64,000 nt of DNA from Phallusia mammillata. Its lineage: Eukaryota > Chordata > Ascidiacea > Phlebobranchia > Ascidiidae. A program made the translations under genes and the position numbers. Positions 26,101 to 52,421 of this stretch are shown piece by piece (positions within the stretch are counted from its first letter, which is position 1; every line of letters starts with the position of its first letter). The notes under the pieces were generated by a model, which had not been told where the DNA came from, ran no database searches, and saw only the letters and a list, made by a program, of their open reading frames with translations. Where the stretch lies: assembly GCA_003260075.1 (NCBI GenBank), contig QLIY01000653.1:30283-94282 (forward strand), given 5' to 3'.

Positions 26101-27325
26101 CTTTGATCAGTCAACTTGTTTTGTTACTGTGGTCACAAACGTACCATTACGTATCTTAAACCATTTATTAAGGTAAAGGTAAAACTTTAAAGGAGAATGA
26201 GCATTTTATTGAGACACCAAAGTTACGAGCCTGGGCGCTTGTTTAGCGTCTGCAAGTGGGACGTAAATAGCAGAATATTCGCTCGCTAGGTGTCGCACGT
26301 CATTAACATATTGAACCAGCGCAGGTGTTGCTCTGTATTTGCTTATTGTCAAATTTTCAAACGTCGGAAGCGAGGCAGGCATCGGTGCTTGTGATTCAAC
26401 TTTCCGCAGGATCACTGCTGATTGCTGAGCCTGCGTAGCTCAGTTGGTGGAACGCGAGTCCCAGGCCGACTACTGTTGCGGGTACGAATCCCACCGCAGG
26501 CCACTATAGCCTGTGCCTTGCCACATGTGAATGCATAGGTGATCGGCTTAGGCCTGGCATACTATGACTGGCAAAAACAGGTTTAAAAATATTTCAACGA
26601 TTTCGCAGAATTCATAATCAGTGGAGAAAGTCGTGCAGCGAATTTACAAACCGTATGACAGAAGAAACGAAAGCCTATAACACGTAAGTCGCTTAAAACC
26701 TTTCCATTTTAGACAACTCTAAAACTCGCTCGTTATTACGTCACAATCTAACTTGTTGTCATGTTGATGTTTAAACTCGACGTAAACGAAGGAAGAGCTC
26801 CTAGGTGAGAACTCATAACAGACAAAGTTTGCTAAATACCGATAGGTGGCGTAAAGTATACAGTTATTTCAATTAAAGTGAGACTGGGATAGGGTTAGGA
26901 ATTATGTCTGTAAGTTGGTTTACTGTTATTTATGTTATTATGAAACCTTATCCCGATCCTAATAGCCCTAACAGTATTTTTACACAATTTGTTTTTAAAT
27001 ATTCGCAAATCCTGTTTGTGACAGCTATCGGTATTTAGCAAACTTTGTGTGATGAAAGTTCTTTTGTTAGTAGAATTTTCATTTACGAATGCTACAAAGC
27101 TGGTTTATCTCTATTTCAGCAAAGCACAAAAAGTGTTGTCTAAGCCGCGTCAAGTTCGATACCTTAGCAATCTACTGCTCATGGAAATGAAGGTAGTGAT
27201 AGAATGAGCTCAAAAAAAGCAGTCCTAATGTATTATTGTGTTTACAGAGAGATAGAGACGAGATGAACTTGGTGGGTGCATCAGCAGCTTTGCAGTCAGC
27301 CCTAGCAGCCGAAACTGCGAACTAA
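20144..27325 (+). CDS. FAM227-family protein (FAM227A/B-like)
   Basis: The function of this conserved family is poorly known. Sixteen coding exons: 20144-20254, 20727-20886, 21136-21189, 21245-21291, 22228-22368, 22723-22821, 22984-23088, 23230-23449, 24223-24325, 24960-25059, 25119-25184, 25488-25631, 25996-26090, 26609-26683, 27120-27192 and 27248-27325. They sum to 1,671 nt (556 residues and stop) with all phases closing; human FAM227A and B are about 570 and 508. The FAM227 core (about residues 180-310) shows QDTFWWFFLDKYHPD, LFKRIARNFVTFLL, YSAFCLAFPQSW and KWVSGIQPSPRQYEKWNY. A later exon has CAFNIYGRSPLLSEFL, a conserved C-terminal block. The N-terminus is coiled-coil-like (KKVEKRKQELRNLQ). 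The first donor (AAA|GTTCGC) is weak, and reading through exon 2 gives a stop at 20903-20905, so the N-terminal exons are less certain. A polyA signal lies at 27436. A or B cannot be decided here. Confidence 0.88.
21022..21027 (+). terminator. Possible alternative polyA signal AATAAA
   Basis: It lies about 120 nt after the in-frame stop reached if exon 20727-20886 is not spliced. It would end a short transcript encoding a coiled-coil protein of roughly 97 residues. Confidence 0.3.
23527..23994. mobile_element. MITE-like element with AAGCCGC repeats and terminal inverted repeats, in a FAM227 intron
   Basis: The left end reads GTATTTACTCGATTGTAAGC and the right end is its inverse, GCTTACAATCGAGTAAATAC. 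Between them are tandem units of GTAAGCCGCCCTCGATT and a repeated GCATGTTGAGGTGTTAAAAA. No coding capacity is present, so it is non-autonomous. Confidence 0.75.
26431..26575 (+). mobile_element. tRNA-derived SINE, in a FAM227 intron
   Basis: It starts GCCTGCGTAGCTCAGTTGGT (A box), has GGGTACGAATCCC (B box, one mismatch) and closes with CGCAGGC, which pairs with the first seven bases. The tail GCCTTGCCACATGTGAATGC is shared with the SINE at 2,395-2,515. The anticodon arm is not convincing, and the tail argues for a SINE rather than a tRNA gene. Confidence 0.7.
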
Positions 27326-27435
27326 CTCTTTGCCTGAAATGATCTTACCTTGATGTTTATGTTTAACGCAGCGCTTGTTCATTTTATTTGTTGATTATCA
27401 GCTTGACAAAAGTTTAGTGTAATTTATTTTTACGT

Positions 27436-27441
27436 AATAAA
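27436..27441 (+). terminator. PolyA signal of the FAM227 gene
   Basis: AATAAA occurs about 110 nt after the TAA stop at 27323-27325. Confidence 0.65.
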
Positions 27442-30400
27442 CTTTGAGGCTGAAATTAGCATCATTAATTAGTAAGTTGCATGAAATATTGTGAATTACT
27501 TTGGGCAAGTAAAAGTTTGGTCTCTTTGCATGCCTTTTAACGTTTTGACTTTTTCTTACAGTTAAATCAGGTAAGTAGACTGATTAGCAACGGCTTTACC
27601 TAATTGACAACGTTGTTGATATCGACATGTAAAAAAGTTTACCTTTTTGCTAATTGTAGTGCAACGATATTACCTTTCATTAGAAAACGCTTATGTTGCT
27701 TCTTAGAGGTTACTATTAGTTACAGCACTGCGTTACCTTTACTTGTTGTAGCGTTACGTTTTCTTGTTAAAGTGGTGATACCTTTATTAACCAACTTTTG
27801 AAACCAAGACAAACATTATCAAATCCGATTTGCGTAAAAAAAACGTTTGCCTCAGTAAAGAATTTTGGAGAAATTTTTGCTTTTTGTTGAGTTTGGGAAA
27901 TCCTACCATCGTAAGTTTATGTTGATTTGAATTTTGTAATATTCTTGATTAAAATATTTTTAAGTTGTTTCCGTTGGTTTTAACCAGTTTTGTCAACTTG
28001 ATAATGATATAAATGTTTGACTACCACTGTGTTTTTTAATTGATGTTACCTAGTTGTTATGCAATAAACAGTGTTGTTTGTCACATGAGTTTGATCAATT
28101 AAACATGGCCATTTTGTGTTCCCCAGTCTGTACAAAATATCTACCACGCTTTCCACTAAAGGCGCTGTTCATTTACAGGTGTGCAATGCAATGTTTTGTT
28201 ACGATTCATCTGCCCCGCCCAATCCAATGCAGAGTGCAGTAAAGATATTGTTATAGTAAGCGACTGATTTCAGCGAAAATTTCAGGGAAATGTCTTTCTG
28301 CCTAGCCAAATGTGTCAAGAAACGTTGGCGTTCTTTAAGAGTTTAGTTTTTGCGTCGTTAGTTTAGCAAAAAAACTAAAATTCTTTGGTTGTTTAAACAA
28401 AGACGTGTAAAACGTGAACTTGAAATTTTAGTGTCGGTGTCTTTCAAGAAAAGTTTAATAACAGACGTTCTTAATAATTATGATTTCCAGATGCAGAACT
28501 TTGCTGAAGCCAAAAATGTCCATTGCTGTTTCGTAATCTGCACATAACTCAGAAAACAGTTTAGCCAAATTGTTTTTATCTCAATTGCGTGTATTGGATG
28601 AGTTGAAGGAAAAATATTCTTGACAAGGTATTTGTTATGTTGTATAAATGCCTGTAAATTTTTGCTGCGTGCAATAGTTTTTGTTGCGCCATAGTATAAA
28701 GAAGCAGTCATATGAGTACTCAGACGCCTCAGAATTGAACTGTTTTTATGCATAATTATGAGTTTATTATCACCACAAACCCATCAGCTACTAACGTTGC
28801 ACACCGACCACAAAACGCATAAATCGCAAAGAGAGGAAGTTAGCGACAAATTACTGATGTACGTTGCTGTATTGGGGGGGGGGGAATAAATCACAAAGAG
28901 AGGAAGTTAGCGACAAATTACTGATGTACGTTGCTGTATTGGTGCAGTTAGCATCTGCTGATCGTTCGTTAGTGCTGCATTGCTTCTGATATAGAAGTAC
29001 AAGAGGTGATGAGGCGTTCATTACAATAGTTACATTGGAGAGTTAATTCGTTATCAAGGTAGTCGTGATTTATGGACTTTAAAATAACTAGCAAGTGTTT
29101 GAAAAGCGAACTCGCTCTTGACCAAGGTACTACGATCCAAAATTTAAGTTTTGCTTCACAATACTAGCCTTGCTTTGGTAAATTGTATGCTCTCTAACGA
29201 TAAACCAGTGATATGACTCAATCGCATTTGATTCGGTGTGAATAGATCCTTTGTTCTGTCGAAACTAAGCTTGAATAATGATGCCATTATTTAAAGCTTT
29301 TCAGAAAACAATCTGTATAGCTTTATCGAAAAAGTTAATACAAAATTGACTTGCACAAAAATTCTGACGTATCGGTTAAAAAGTATTTTACATCCTGTGA
29401 AACACTTTTTATGTCACATCCTATGTGTGTAACATTTAGGCAAAGTCATCCACAACATGTACATCGTACAGCAGTTAGCTTATGTTTACATCAATCCAAA
29501 TAGTCTGAATGAAAAACGCCTTCATGGTGTTTGCCGATGAACTTTTCAATCTGAACACATTTCATTATATTACATCACAATTACCATCAAACAATCATCC
29601 GAACCAGTAAAGTTTGGTTTCATGTCCTAATGCTTCGTCTTCCGCTGTGAGGCATGTGTAGATTTCGGTCATTTAGCCAGCAGTTATACAGTGGTAGAGT
29701 AGCGCGTGTAAAGCAAGGCATGCATCAGCGCATGATGATGAGAGTACGATGGAGTCACACAGGATGTTCAGAAGCGATTGTCAGATGGGCTTGTGGCGGA
29801 TTTTTTATGGGAAACTTCCTCACAATAGCGCCAGATTGACAAGCGCTGTCCACAACCGCAGAATTCCCGCCGCAAACGACTGCAGCTACTGCTGTGATGG
29901 AACAGTGAACTATAGTGTCGTCACGTATAACGTTATAGTTCTGTTGTCAAGTAGAACCAGTGTTGCCTACAGTTTCAATAGTTAGAGTTAATGTGTTTGA
30001 TGTTCGCTGTTTTGTGTTCTGTAACAGTCGACTAGCTGTATTTGGATCATGTTGAGTCTAAAAATGGACCTAGATGGCTTGGAAGTATTTTTATCAGCTT
30101 ATTCTGTTTAGAATCTGTGTTTTACGTGTTTTTGTGCTGTTTATTGGTAAAATTTATATTGAGCCGCAGCCGTTTTGCATAAAAAGCAAGATTTGAAAAC
30201 AGTTTGCTCCGTATAATGATTACACCACTAAATGTATTTATTTTGTTGCTCGTCAATTCCAAACTGAGCTATAGTAGACAACAATGATTTATAGATTTAG
30301 ATTTCTAGACCAGTGGTTCCCAACCAGGGCCCATAGAGCTTAAAATCCAACGGATCATTGTTTTGAGTTTTGACAGTTGCAGTATATATATGCTATCGGT

Positions 30401-31610
30401 GAAATACCCCAGTAAGGACCAATTTCATGACTGCTAAATATTTGTCTCGTTGCCCAAATAAAGTGTGGCAGCTGTATGGACGAGTACAGAGTCAGAATAA
30501 AGGAAGTGATGTTATAACGATAAATCAGTGTTGACGGGGTACTTCACTTCCGTTTGTGCTGGCGCGTATATCAGCCGAGTATAGCAACTTATGAGACCGA
30601 AGAGACCATCTTCTGGAAAATATTTTTCAAACTCACCTCATAATGTGTTCTTGTAGTTTCACTCTGCGACTGCATCGTGGTTCTTATCCCCTTTTTCTCT
30701 TTGCCCCCACACTTTGTTAACAAATTATTTCCACTAAACTATAAACTATAAAAAGTCAAAAGAAAAGGTTGCTAAAAGTGCTCTTGTAAACAAATACTTA
30801 ATTGGCGACATGGCATGGTAAAAGCAATATGTACTAAAGCAGAAAAAAGATGTTTTATTCGTCAAACCTTGACAAGACTTCCGCGACCTACTTTAACCTA
30901 GGTGAAATCTACAAAATGGGTATAATTTTACCACCGGTTAATAATAATTACTGCTTTATGCTACTTATAAAACTTTCTTCGGGGCCTTTAACTGCAGCTA
31001 CCACTTTGTAGCCTCTGTTGCACACCCCCTTAACACAAGGTCTCAAAAACACAAAGGTTAAACATTGCTTCCAAAGTTGTAGGGTCGATAAAGTCGACAC
31101 AATTTATCAGTACGTATTTCATCTGCTCCTTGTTTCATTTTTCCTCCGCAGCCGTTTTTTTACACGTAGCAATTAGCATTAGAACGACATCCATTTAAGT
31201 TGTGTATGTCTGCTAAATGGCAATGTAATTTGCGTACGTTTGAACTTTCTCATTTTGGAGTTTACAGTGTTGCATTAAACAAAGAAACTAAACGATTGCG
31301 TGAAGAAATGTAGCAAACAGCTATCGTAGCCATTGTTTCTTCAACGCTACTTAGGACAGTCTTTGTGCAGATCAATTTGATACATAAGCGCAGGGGTGTG
31401 CAACCTTTATTACTGATGGTGATGAGCCTACTGGGACACATGCTGCACATCCTTTGCCAAGCCCACAAAACGTTAAAATTGTCTACTATACAAATATAAT
31501 AAGAACAAAAGTTTGTTGCAGTTAACATTTCCGCTAGCCTTGACCTACTTTCGGTTTACTGATGTTCATGCTTTGTTTATCTTTTCAACATACAACTTAA
31601 CGTTGTGTAG
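27442..31610. other. Intergenic region, no supported gene
   Basis: Open frames here are short and look random. It contains a direct duplication around ten G at 28,819-28,942 and a lone hAT-type end at 30,311 (CAGTGGTTCCCAACCAGGG) without a matching right end. Confidence 0.55.
28819..28942. repeat. Direct duplication around a ten-G run
   Basis: Two copies of about 56 bp (28819-28874 and 28887-28942) are separated by ten G, plus one G belonging to the copy. They differ at one or two bases. Confidence 0.8.
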
Positions 31611-31618
31611 GCCCAAAT

Positions 31619-33110
31619 CAGGGGTGGGGAACCTGCGGCCTTTTGGGGTAGTAATGCGGCCTTCATGTCAAATTGTTTGCGCATAATGCAATGTTTTAGA
31701 TTTCTCTGTGATGTAACAAACGTCTCTTAGAATAGATCATAGATATGCATACAAAACGAATCTGCAGGTAAAATAAATCCTGAATGTTGTAGTGGGAAAT
31801 TTGTTTAGGTTTAACATTGCATTCACCTTTGACCGTGCTATTTGGAAAAAATACAAAAGACCATTATGTAAACAAAACTGTTTGGAAACCACTAGGGATG
31901 TTCAAAGTAGAATAACGAATCCTTTGGATTCGAATCCAGTTAGATTCGAATCCATTTTTGCCGTTTATATCGGGTAATTGGAACCGATATAAATGTGTGC
32001 TCTTGCCGTTGGTAAAAATGTAAACACATGCGTTACGTTTTCACGTCGACGCCCGGTCATTATTCCAGTTGTAAAGACGGCAAGTGACTCGTCGCCGTCA
32101 AATCAGGGAGCGCTATACAACCTTATAACGCCAAGCCACGAGTCGCTATAACAACGCCTTAGCGACGGTTATGCGTTGGAGGCATAATTAACGATTAGCG
32201 CACTTGTTACGCATCTGATCACGTGATTATGCTTATGCCATTGAATGACATACCGGCGACTTTTTGCAACGTCTTACCAGCATCTAATTGTTTCCGACAC
32301 AACAAAAAATTAACGGTCATGGCGTTAGGCGGCGATTGGAAGCATGGGATTGTCTGTTAATATCGCAAAAACAGTGACGGAATCCCATAACATATGACAT
32401 TTGCATCATTTTTTAACCCCATACGAACATAAGAATGCAGTCAGTACACGCTGCAAAGTTCACATTTTGTGTTGCAAAATCGATGGTAGAATTTAAAATC
32501 ACCCAATGTCCCAGCTTTACATCACCAAATATTTTAACTTTGCTAGGGTGCCTGTTTTTGCAGTTGTTTTAGGTTAACAAACGTTATATATTAGTACACT
32601 AGGGAGTGTATGTCAGTCCTCTACCATCAACAAATCAAGGTACCACAGCATGCTTACAACATAGTTACTTCTACTAAAGGCAATAATAATCACTAAATAA
32701 AATAAAACTAAATAAAAGTAAAAGTTATTTTTTAACTTTATGCTAATTTTTCTGGCTTAGTGGATTTTGGGTCATTTAGTTTTAATTCAGTTGTGCAACG
32801 TTTTTTTCCGGTGTTTTTTTTTGTTTTGTATGGTTCTTTTTTTACATTATAACTGAAAAATACGTTTTATAATGTACTAAACTGGTATAATTTAGTTGTT
32901 TTTAAGATTAATGATTGCTCAGTCAAAAATAATATAAGAATTGGATTCGATATTCTAGATTCGCATCAATTATTCTAGAATACCCAATTATTCTACTTTG
33001 AACATCCCTAGAAACCACTGTTTTAAACCAGAGAAATAGACAATGCGGCCTACACGAGTGTCGACAAAACGTTGGGTGGCCTTTATGAATCAAAAGGTTC
33101 CCCACCCCTG
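31619..33110. mobile_element. hAT-type MITE (outer), interrupted by a second element
   Basis: The ends are CAGGGGTGGGGAACCTGCGG and the inverse ...GGTTCCCCACCCCTG. An exact 8-bp target duplication, GCCCAAAT, flanks it (31611-31618 and 33111-33118), as expected for hAT. Without the inner element and one copy of its duplication it would be about 366 bp, too short to encode a transposase. Confidence 0.92.
31893..33010. mobile_element. hAT-type element (inner), inserted in the outer MITE
   Basis: The ends are TAGGGATGTTCAAAGTAGAA and its inverse TTCTACTTTGAACATCCCTA. An exact 8-bp duplication, GAAACCAC, flanks it (31885-31892 and 33011-33018). It is 1,118 bp with no transposase frame, so non-autonomous. 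It is younger than the element it interrupts. Confidence 0.92.
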
Positions 33111-33118
33111 GCCCAAAT

Positions 33119-34829
33119 GAACCAAATGAAGATATGCATGGTTTTTGTTTTAATCAGAATATTTCTAGCACTCTAATGTAACAGGTGCTTTGCTGGTGAA
33201 TCACATGGGCAATATATAAATAGCATGTCACAATAGTGTCGTTTTGCACACAGGGCGCAAATTTTGTTTCAGTTTTCGAGAAATGTTGAGTCATGATGCT
33301 AATAATAACCTCAATGCTGAGAGACCAGCAGTTTTTACTTATCGTATCATTATTACGTAATAGTGGTCATTTTTGCGAGAAAAATGTCATCACTCGTGTA
33401 TATTTTAGTGGTCAGGTTAAATCAAACTGTAATACGCGTACCATTGGAAGCGAAAGCCTTTGAGGTGGTATGATCTTTTCGAGTCCAGATAGTGCCATAA
33501 TTATTTTTTTCGCATATTACACGTTTATAATGCAACAAAGAGTACTGAACTAATGTTAGCGATTGTACTGTAGCCTATTTTCGCGAATTTTTAAAATAGG
33601 TTGTCAATAAGAACTGTAAGAAACCTCCAAATGCTTTTTGAGTGAAAAAATAGAATTATTGGGTTTAATGATTTTGTGATTTTGTTTTTCGTTGGAAAGG
33701 GCGTTTGCAACTACCGTTGTGCTCAAAATCTCATTATGTTTTGAAAATAATTAGCTAATGTTTTACACAAGGCTCATACTTGAAACTAGATAGAATGGTG
33801 GTCCCAAAATAATGAGTAACGATCAAAATTTGGGTCGCAAAAAATTAAACGTATTAATTTAAGGACACATTGTATAAATATGTAAATGCAAATGTTTACC
33901 GTGAATACATAAATGTAAATGTAAACCACGAAACAAAATAAACATCAAGGGAATATGTTTTTTTGTGTTGTATTATATTTTTTCTATAGGCTTGATTGGG
34001 GTCACACAATGGGTTTGTTAATGCGAATCTCTGACGTCACAGTTAAATTCTGGACCTAGTAAGGCGTGCTGACTAAGTAAGTTGAATTAGGTGTTTTATT
34101 AAAAGTTAAAATACAGCGGACTTATAGTATATGCATTTGCTTTGGTCCACTATTTTTGTGGGTCGCACTAACGTTTTGGTTGACCGCTGAGCTTCTTCGG
34201 TTATATTCATAACTATCAACGTAAAGTACGTGTTTTTTACATTTGTGATAAATTTTGCAGCGGCAACAACACCAAGTCAAATGTCATGTGCAGTAAATTT
34301 GTGATTGAGTTTAAATAGAAAGGTATTGTCTGACTAGGTAAAGCTTTAAATGATTTTTATGCTTCAGTTCATGTGAAATTGAATTAAAAAGATACAAAGT
34401 CCTGCTTTAGAATGTTTTTTTTATATTGGACCTAAATTTATTGCGCAGTTTTGGTCTTGCATGTAAAACAGGGCTTGCTTAACCATATGTTGGGTCCATA
34501 TATAAGAACCGACATATTCGCGGTTTTATTCTGGCAAGGATATTCAGGCCATTGGTTTTGGCAAGGAGTAAAGGCGGAGCTATCGAGATCTTACTAACGT
34601 ATGCCACATTTTTTTCAGGCGTTAAACGTGTGTTGACTTTGTAGGGCAAAAAACGCTGGCCTGAGGAAGCTTTGCTCATTAATCGTCGTTGTCCAAAACA
34701 ATAACAGACTCATTTGGAACTTTAGACCAGCAAAGCGGGTCGCTGCTACTACAGTTACTGCTTGGCCTCACCTGCTATAACGTGACAAGGAAGTTATTAT
34801 CTTGACCGTTTGAACATCGGTTTGGCACA
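33119..34829. other. Intergenic region upstream of the first G-alpha-q promoter
   Basis: No coding exon is seen. The last few hundred bases should contain the promoter for first exon 1a; no TATA box is obvious. Confidence 0.5.
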
Positions 34830-48362
<13,533 letters not shown>

Positions 48363-48627
48363 GCGGACCTGAAGTCAAAGACTTGTATGACTTCAGCTGC
48401 TCGATAACACCAGAAGCGGTGCCACACCTTGGGACAAGGATTTTAAAATTCTTTGAAAAGATATTTTGCCCCGCTATGAAAGTCTATTCTTTGACTGGAA
48501 ACTAAAAAAGGTTGTGGAAACCTTGACTTGAGACATTTTCGCAAATTCACCAAAGTTGAGAATTTTGGGGGGTTGCAGTGGTCATTACTGACAGAATGCC
48601 TGCGCACACCCTAAACTGTTCAAAGGC

Positions 48628-48633
48628 AATAAA
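48628..48633 (+). terminator. PolyA signal of the G-alpha-q gene
   Basis: AATAAA occurs about 265 nt after the TGA stop at 48360-48362. Confidence 0.55.
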
Positions 48634-49539
48634 ATCGCATGATTAACTTGCTGCTTTAAACAAAATTAGCTGCAAACATAATTACGTTTTTATCGGTTTC
48701 ATGTTACTTAACCAAATGTTACATAAAGTTATAGTAACCAAACGCAAAACTTATTGCAAATTCTAGTTTTCACAGAGATTATATTTTGCTGTCAACAATA
48801 TGTACATGGTTCACTTTATCAAATGCTTCAATTTGCCACTAAGCACAAAACAATGTAATATTGTTTAGTATTGTTCTACACTCTGGTACTGGCAGGTTTT
48901 GACTTCCTTTTTAATGCAACACTAAATTGTCATCAAAAAGCGATCGCTCATAATTGATTTTTATCCTGTTTGACTGACAGCACTGGTTTTCACGTGGTTG
49001 AACCCTTGCTTATAAATGCAAACAAACTGATTTCAAATTTTAGCGGCAAATCCACTTTAAATTTTTAATTTGTTCAAAATATTAGATAAACAAAAAAATC
49101 AACCCATTGATAAATGCTCCAAGTTCAATTTTGGAAAAGCATATTTTCGGTTTTGCAAGTTTTATTTGGACAGCAGAAAAACTGATATATCATATAAAGT
49201 TGTTCTGAGTTTGTTATACAAAGAGTTTTCCAATCACTTTTAATTTTAACTGATCTGTTTTGAAAATCCCCTTTGTTAAACTGAATTGCCTGAAATCCTT
49301 CTTTAGGAAATTTCACCATGCGTTTTAGGAAATTAACTTATTAAGGTTTTTTAAACAAGTCATAGGCTACAAACAAAAATAATCACTAAAAAGTAGAAAA
49401 TCAGTAAAAGCTAATCCTGATTTACCAAAATAGTTTTGTTTACAACCATATGTGATAAATTGTCACTAAAATATTGAACTAATGTCATGTAAACTAGACA
49501 GGTATGTTTTCTTGAAGTATTCTATTCTATGAACCAAAC

Positions 49540-49792
49540 CCTAGTTTTTTTAACTTTCTGGTGTTNATATTTCGCCTAATAATGGCATCATCAGTTCCTG
49601 AAAAACGCAATAGATCAACACCAAAATATCAAGAATGTAAAACAAACACAATGTTCTAAGCAACTCAACAACGCGAGTGTCGCCAAACACAAAATCGTTA
49701 AAAACCTTGCAAACCCAGCAACGCCTGGAAAGCCTAAAGGTAACACCTGTGAAAAGCTGGCAAGACCCTAGTTTTTTTTTAACTTTCTGGTG
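49540..49792. repeat. Repeated segment around a single N
   Basis: The block ending TTTTAACTTTCTGGTGTT occurs before N at 49566 and again at about 49766-49792, with about 200 bp between. It may be an allelic insertion or a bad join. Confidence 0.6.
49570..49596 (-). other. Hammerhead-ribozyme-like core
   Basis: The minus strand reads CTGATGA, T, GCC-ATTATTA-GGC, GAAA. As in the motif at 12,483 there is one extra base before stem II. The N at 49566 interrupts the region where a cleavage site would be. Confidence 0.35.
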
Positions 49793-51679
49793 TTTTTTTT
49801 GTCTTTTTCAGCCTGTTACCTGGTTTTTATGCTGTATTCTGAATTGTTTTATGTCTTGTTCTATCTAAGGCCTATGTTTTAATCTTTTCTTTTACTCCAA
49901 TGGTCTGCTCTCTAATCGACTTGCAGCAGGTTATTTTGTGTGCAAGGGCGAAGCAAATTATGCAAACCACACTTAATACTTACGCCAGTCTGTTTCAACC
50001 ACCCTATGCCCTCCTTAGCAACACTTATGGTAAAACCTACCAATTTTTACTGTTTATTAAAAGTCTATAGTGTTATCCCACAGTAATTAAAGGGAAAAAT
50101 CCCTAAACTCTTACGCCTAGTTATCGATGTTTTACCTTTCTTGCCCATACTTGTTTCTGGAAATGGTAGAAAAGTGGGTGTTTGGAATTTATGTCCCGCC
50201 CAGACGGCCTATTGTCTCATCATCAAGCGTGTTGCTGCGTTCAATTGAAAAGGCGGGGCTTAACGTGTCAATCACGCCCACGCCAGTTCGTCGCTGACTG
50301 CTGTAATGAAATTCCAGCCAGCAGCCTTGTATTGATTCCCATGTTTCCCGCGAAAGTTAATTATTCAGCGCAGTCCGGTTTCTTCTCCTGAACCAAAGGC
50401 AAATGCAAATGGTTAACAGTTTGTTGTAACTGATTAAACGCGAAATGATTGCTGGTTAAATTTACTTGCTAGTGAACAATTCCTAGCACCACCGAAAACT
50501 GGTAAGATACTGACAAGTTTCCCTAACCTATGTTACACGTTAAACTATGACATTGGCCACTTTTACCAACTTGAGTTTCATGCCTGCAAAAATAATTTTA
50601 AAAAATGCCTTGGACGAACCACTTTACTGAACATCAGATTTTCAACTTCTCAGCATGAAACAGTAACTTGGCGCTGCAACAAGATCAAATACCGCTAAAC
50701 GCAACAAACTGTATCGTAGTATTGTTTGAACTCTCACGTTACAACGTACAAAGGGGGCAATATACATTTTCTCGGCCACGTTTTTTGCACAAACGAACAT
50801 TTTTGTAGTAAAATTATTTCGCACATGCAGGCGTAATTGTTTTCTGTCCCTTGCGATTAGGGAAAGCGACCAGCTTCTGCTGTCCCTAGTGACCGAAGTA
50901 AAAACTTGCAAACAAAGCGATTTTGACTACCTGGCCACTAGCGGGAGTGTGCGGGAGTGTTTCTTGTACGATTCTTGCATTCCCAAACTGTATGACGTCA
51001 GAATATGCTCGTTATTTGATCGGCGGTGTACATAAATTCTCTTCTGGCACTTTTTATCTATATCACATATTTTAGCTCGGCGTCAGCTTTTGTCGCGTCA
51101 CAGTTTCGTTACTATGACGTTATAGCGTGTTTCTATGACGTAAGACAGACCCCCATTTTATTGACGCGATTAACGATTTGTTTTCGTATTCTGCATTTTG
51201 TACGCGTTCAATTAACCAATTTTTTTCTTTCGGATACCAATTTCTTCGCTATTACGTTACAAAGAGGTTTTATTGCGTGTTTTATCATCATAAAGAAGCT
51301 TTATTGAAGCGATTGTCGCGTCACAATCTACGTCGGCCTTTGCTGCGCCTCTTTCGCGCTACCGTGCGGATATTTATGCGCGCGCGTTTTTACTTGTGTC
51401 CAATTATTTTGCTTTGAATCGAGCGTTTGTTTTATTTTGTTGGAGATAATCTTTTCTCCTACATGGCGTGTGGCATCTTGACTAAAAAAAACTACCATTA
51501 ACTGAATATACCAATCAACACAGTTGTGCTGGTTTTAACTTTCAGCGAGAACAACTGGTTGAAAGCGGCACTGCTTAGTCAAGCTCCACTAAAAACTCGA
51601 TTAAGGAATCATTTACTGATCCACCGAACCTACCCAAAAAATATGCATCTAACCCGATTTTCAAAACACTGTTCAAGGA

Positions 51680-52421
51680 CAGTGGTGGGATTCAGCCGGT
51701 TCGCACCGGTTCTATAGAACCGTCTCAGGAAATTTTATGAGATCAGCTAACCGGTTAGCATAACTGGTTACTGTCAATGGACTTTTTGTAAGACAGTGGT
51801 TCTCAAACTTTTTTGACTGCGACCCAAATCTGAGTATTATGAACATCTCACGACCCAAGCCTTAAACAAAATGTAACAATTTCGAGGCCACGTTGTCGCC
51901 GCATATGAGTCTGCCCATGTCAAAATGGCTGCAGGTTTAACGAGTTCGATTCGACAATACTACATAACACAACACACATTGTGGCTTTGTAGCACCATGG
52001 TCATTGATAGAAGTAAATCCCAAATCTAAAAATGTTTCCGTGTAAGAATACTCATCCTCAAACGCTAACTGGTACATATCCACGTTCAGTTTTGCATGAT
52101 TAACTTTTATTCCCCGTGCTATGACGTAACAATCGCCATGTGCGTAACAGCAAAAATCAGAAGGCTATTGTCAATGATTAGTTCATTTTACTGTGCAACG
52201 TGGTCGAGTGAGGGGACTTTACTACTACAACATTAGGTAAATTCGTTTGTGTTTACTTAATGCAGTAATAGTTCGTTTGGACAGAATTGAACCACCAAAG
52301 CGCGACCCATTTTTCACCCTGCGCGACCCATACTTTGAGAACCACTGTTGTAAGAGAACCGGCTAAAAAATATGACTTTTGTGATAGAACCAGCTGACAA
52401 AAAAATTAAATCCCACCACTG
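51680..52421. mobile_element. hAT-type MITE (outer) of the second nested pair
   Basis: The left end is CAGTGGTGGGATTCAGCCGG, the right end ...AAATCCCACCACTG. The flanks TTCAAGGA and GTTAAGGA match at six of eight positions, so the insertion is older. The internal sequence has CCGGTT/AACCGG inverted motifs. Confidence 0.8.
51794..52347. mobile_element. hAT-type MITE (inner) of the second nested pair
   Basis: The ends are CAGTGGTTCTCAAACTTTTT and ...TACTTTGAGAACCACTG. An exact 8-bp duplication, TTGTAAGA, flanks it (51786-51793 and 52348-52355). It is 554 bp with no transposase. Confidence 0.92.

Larger units (their letters stand above)
48634..51671. other. Region 3' of G-alpha-q without a supported gene
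   Basis: Short frames only. It includes an N-linked duplication at 49,540-49,792 with a hammerhead-like core, and a CpG-richer patch at about 50,160-50,400 and 51,000-51,400 that might be a promoter but has no exon attached. Confidence 0.5.

Noticed and set aside
26431..26505. tRNA gene
   Set aside because: A and B boxes and an acceptor stem are present, but the anticodon arm is poor, the B box has a mismatch, and a SINE tail shared with 2,395-2,515 follows.
31017..31410. hAT element bounded by GTTGCACACCCCC and CAGGGGTGTGCAACC
   Set aside because: The two ends face outward instead of inward, so they cannot be the termini of one element.
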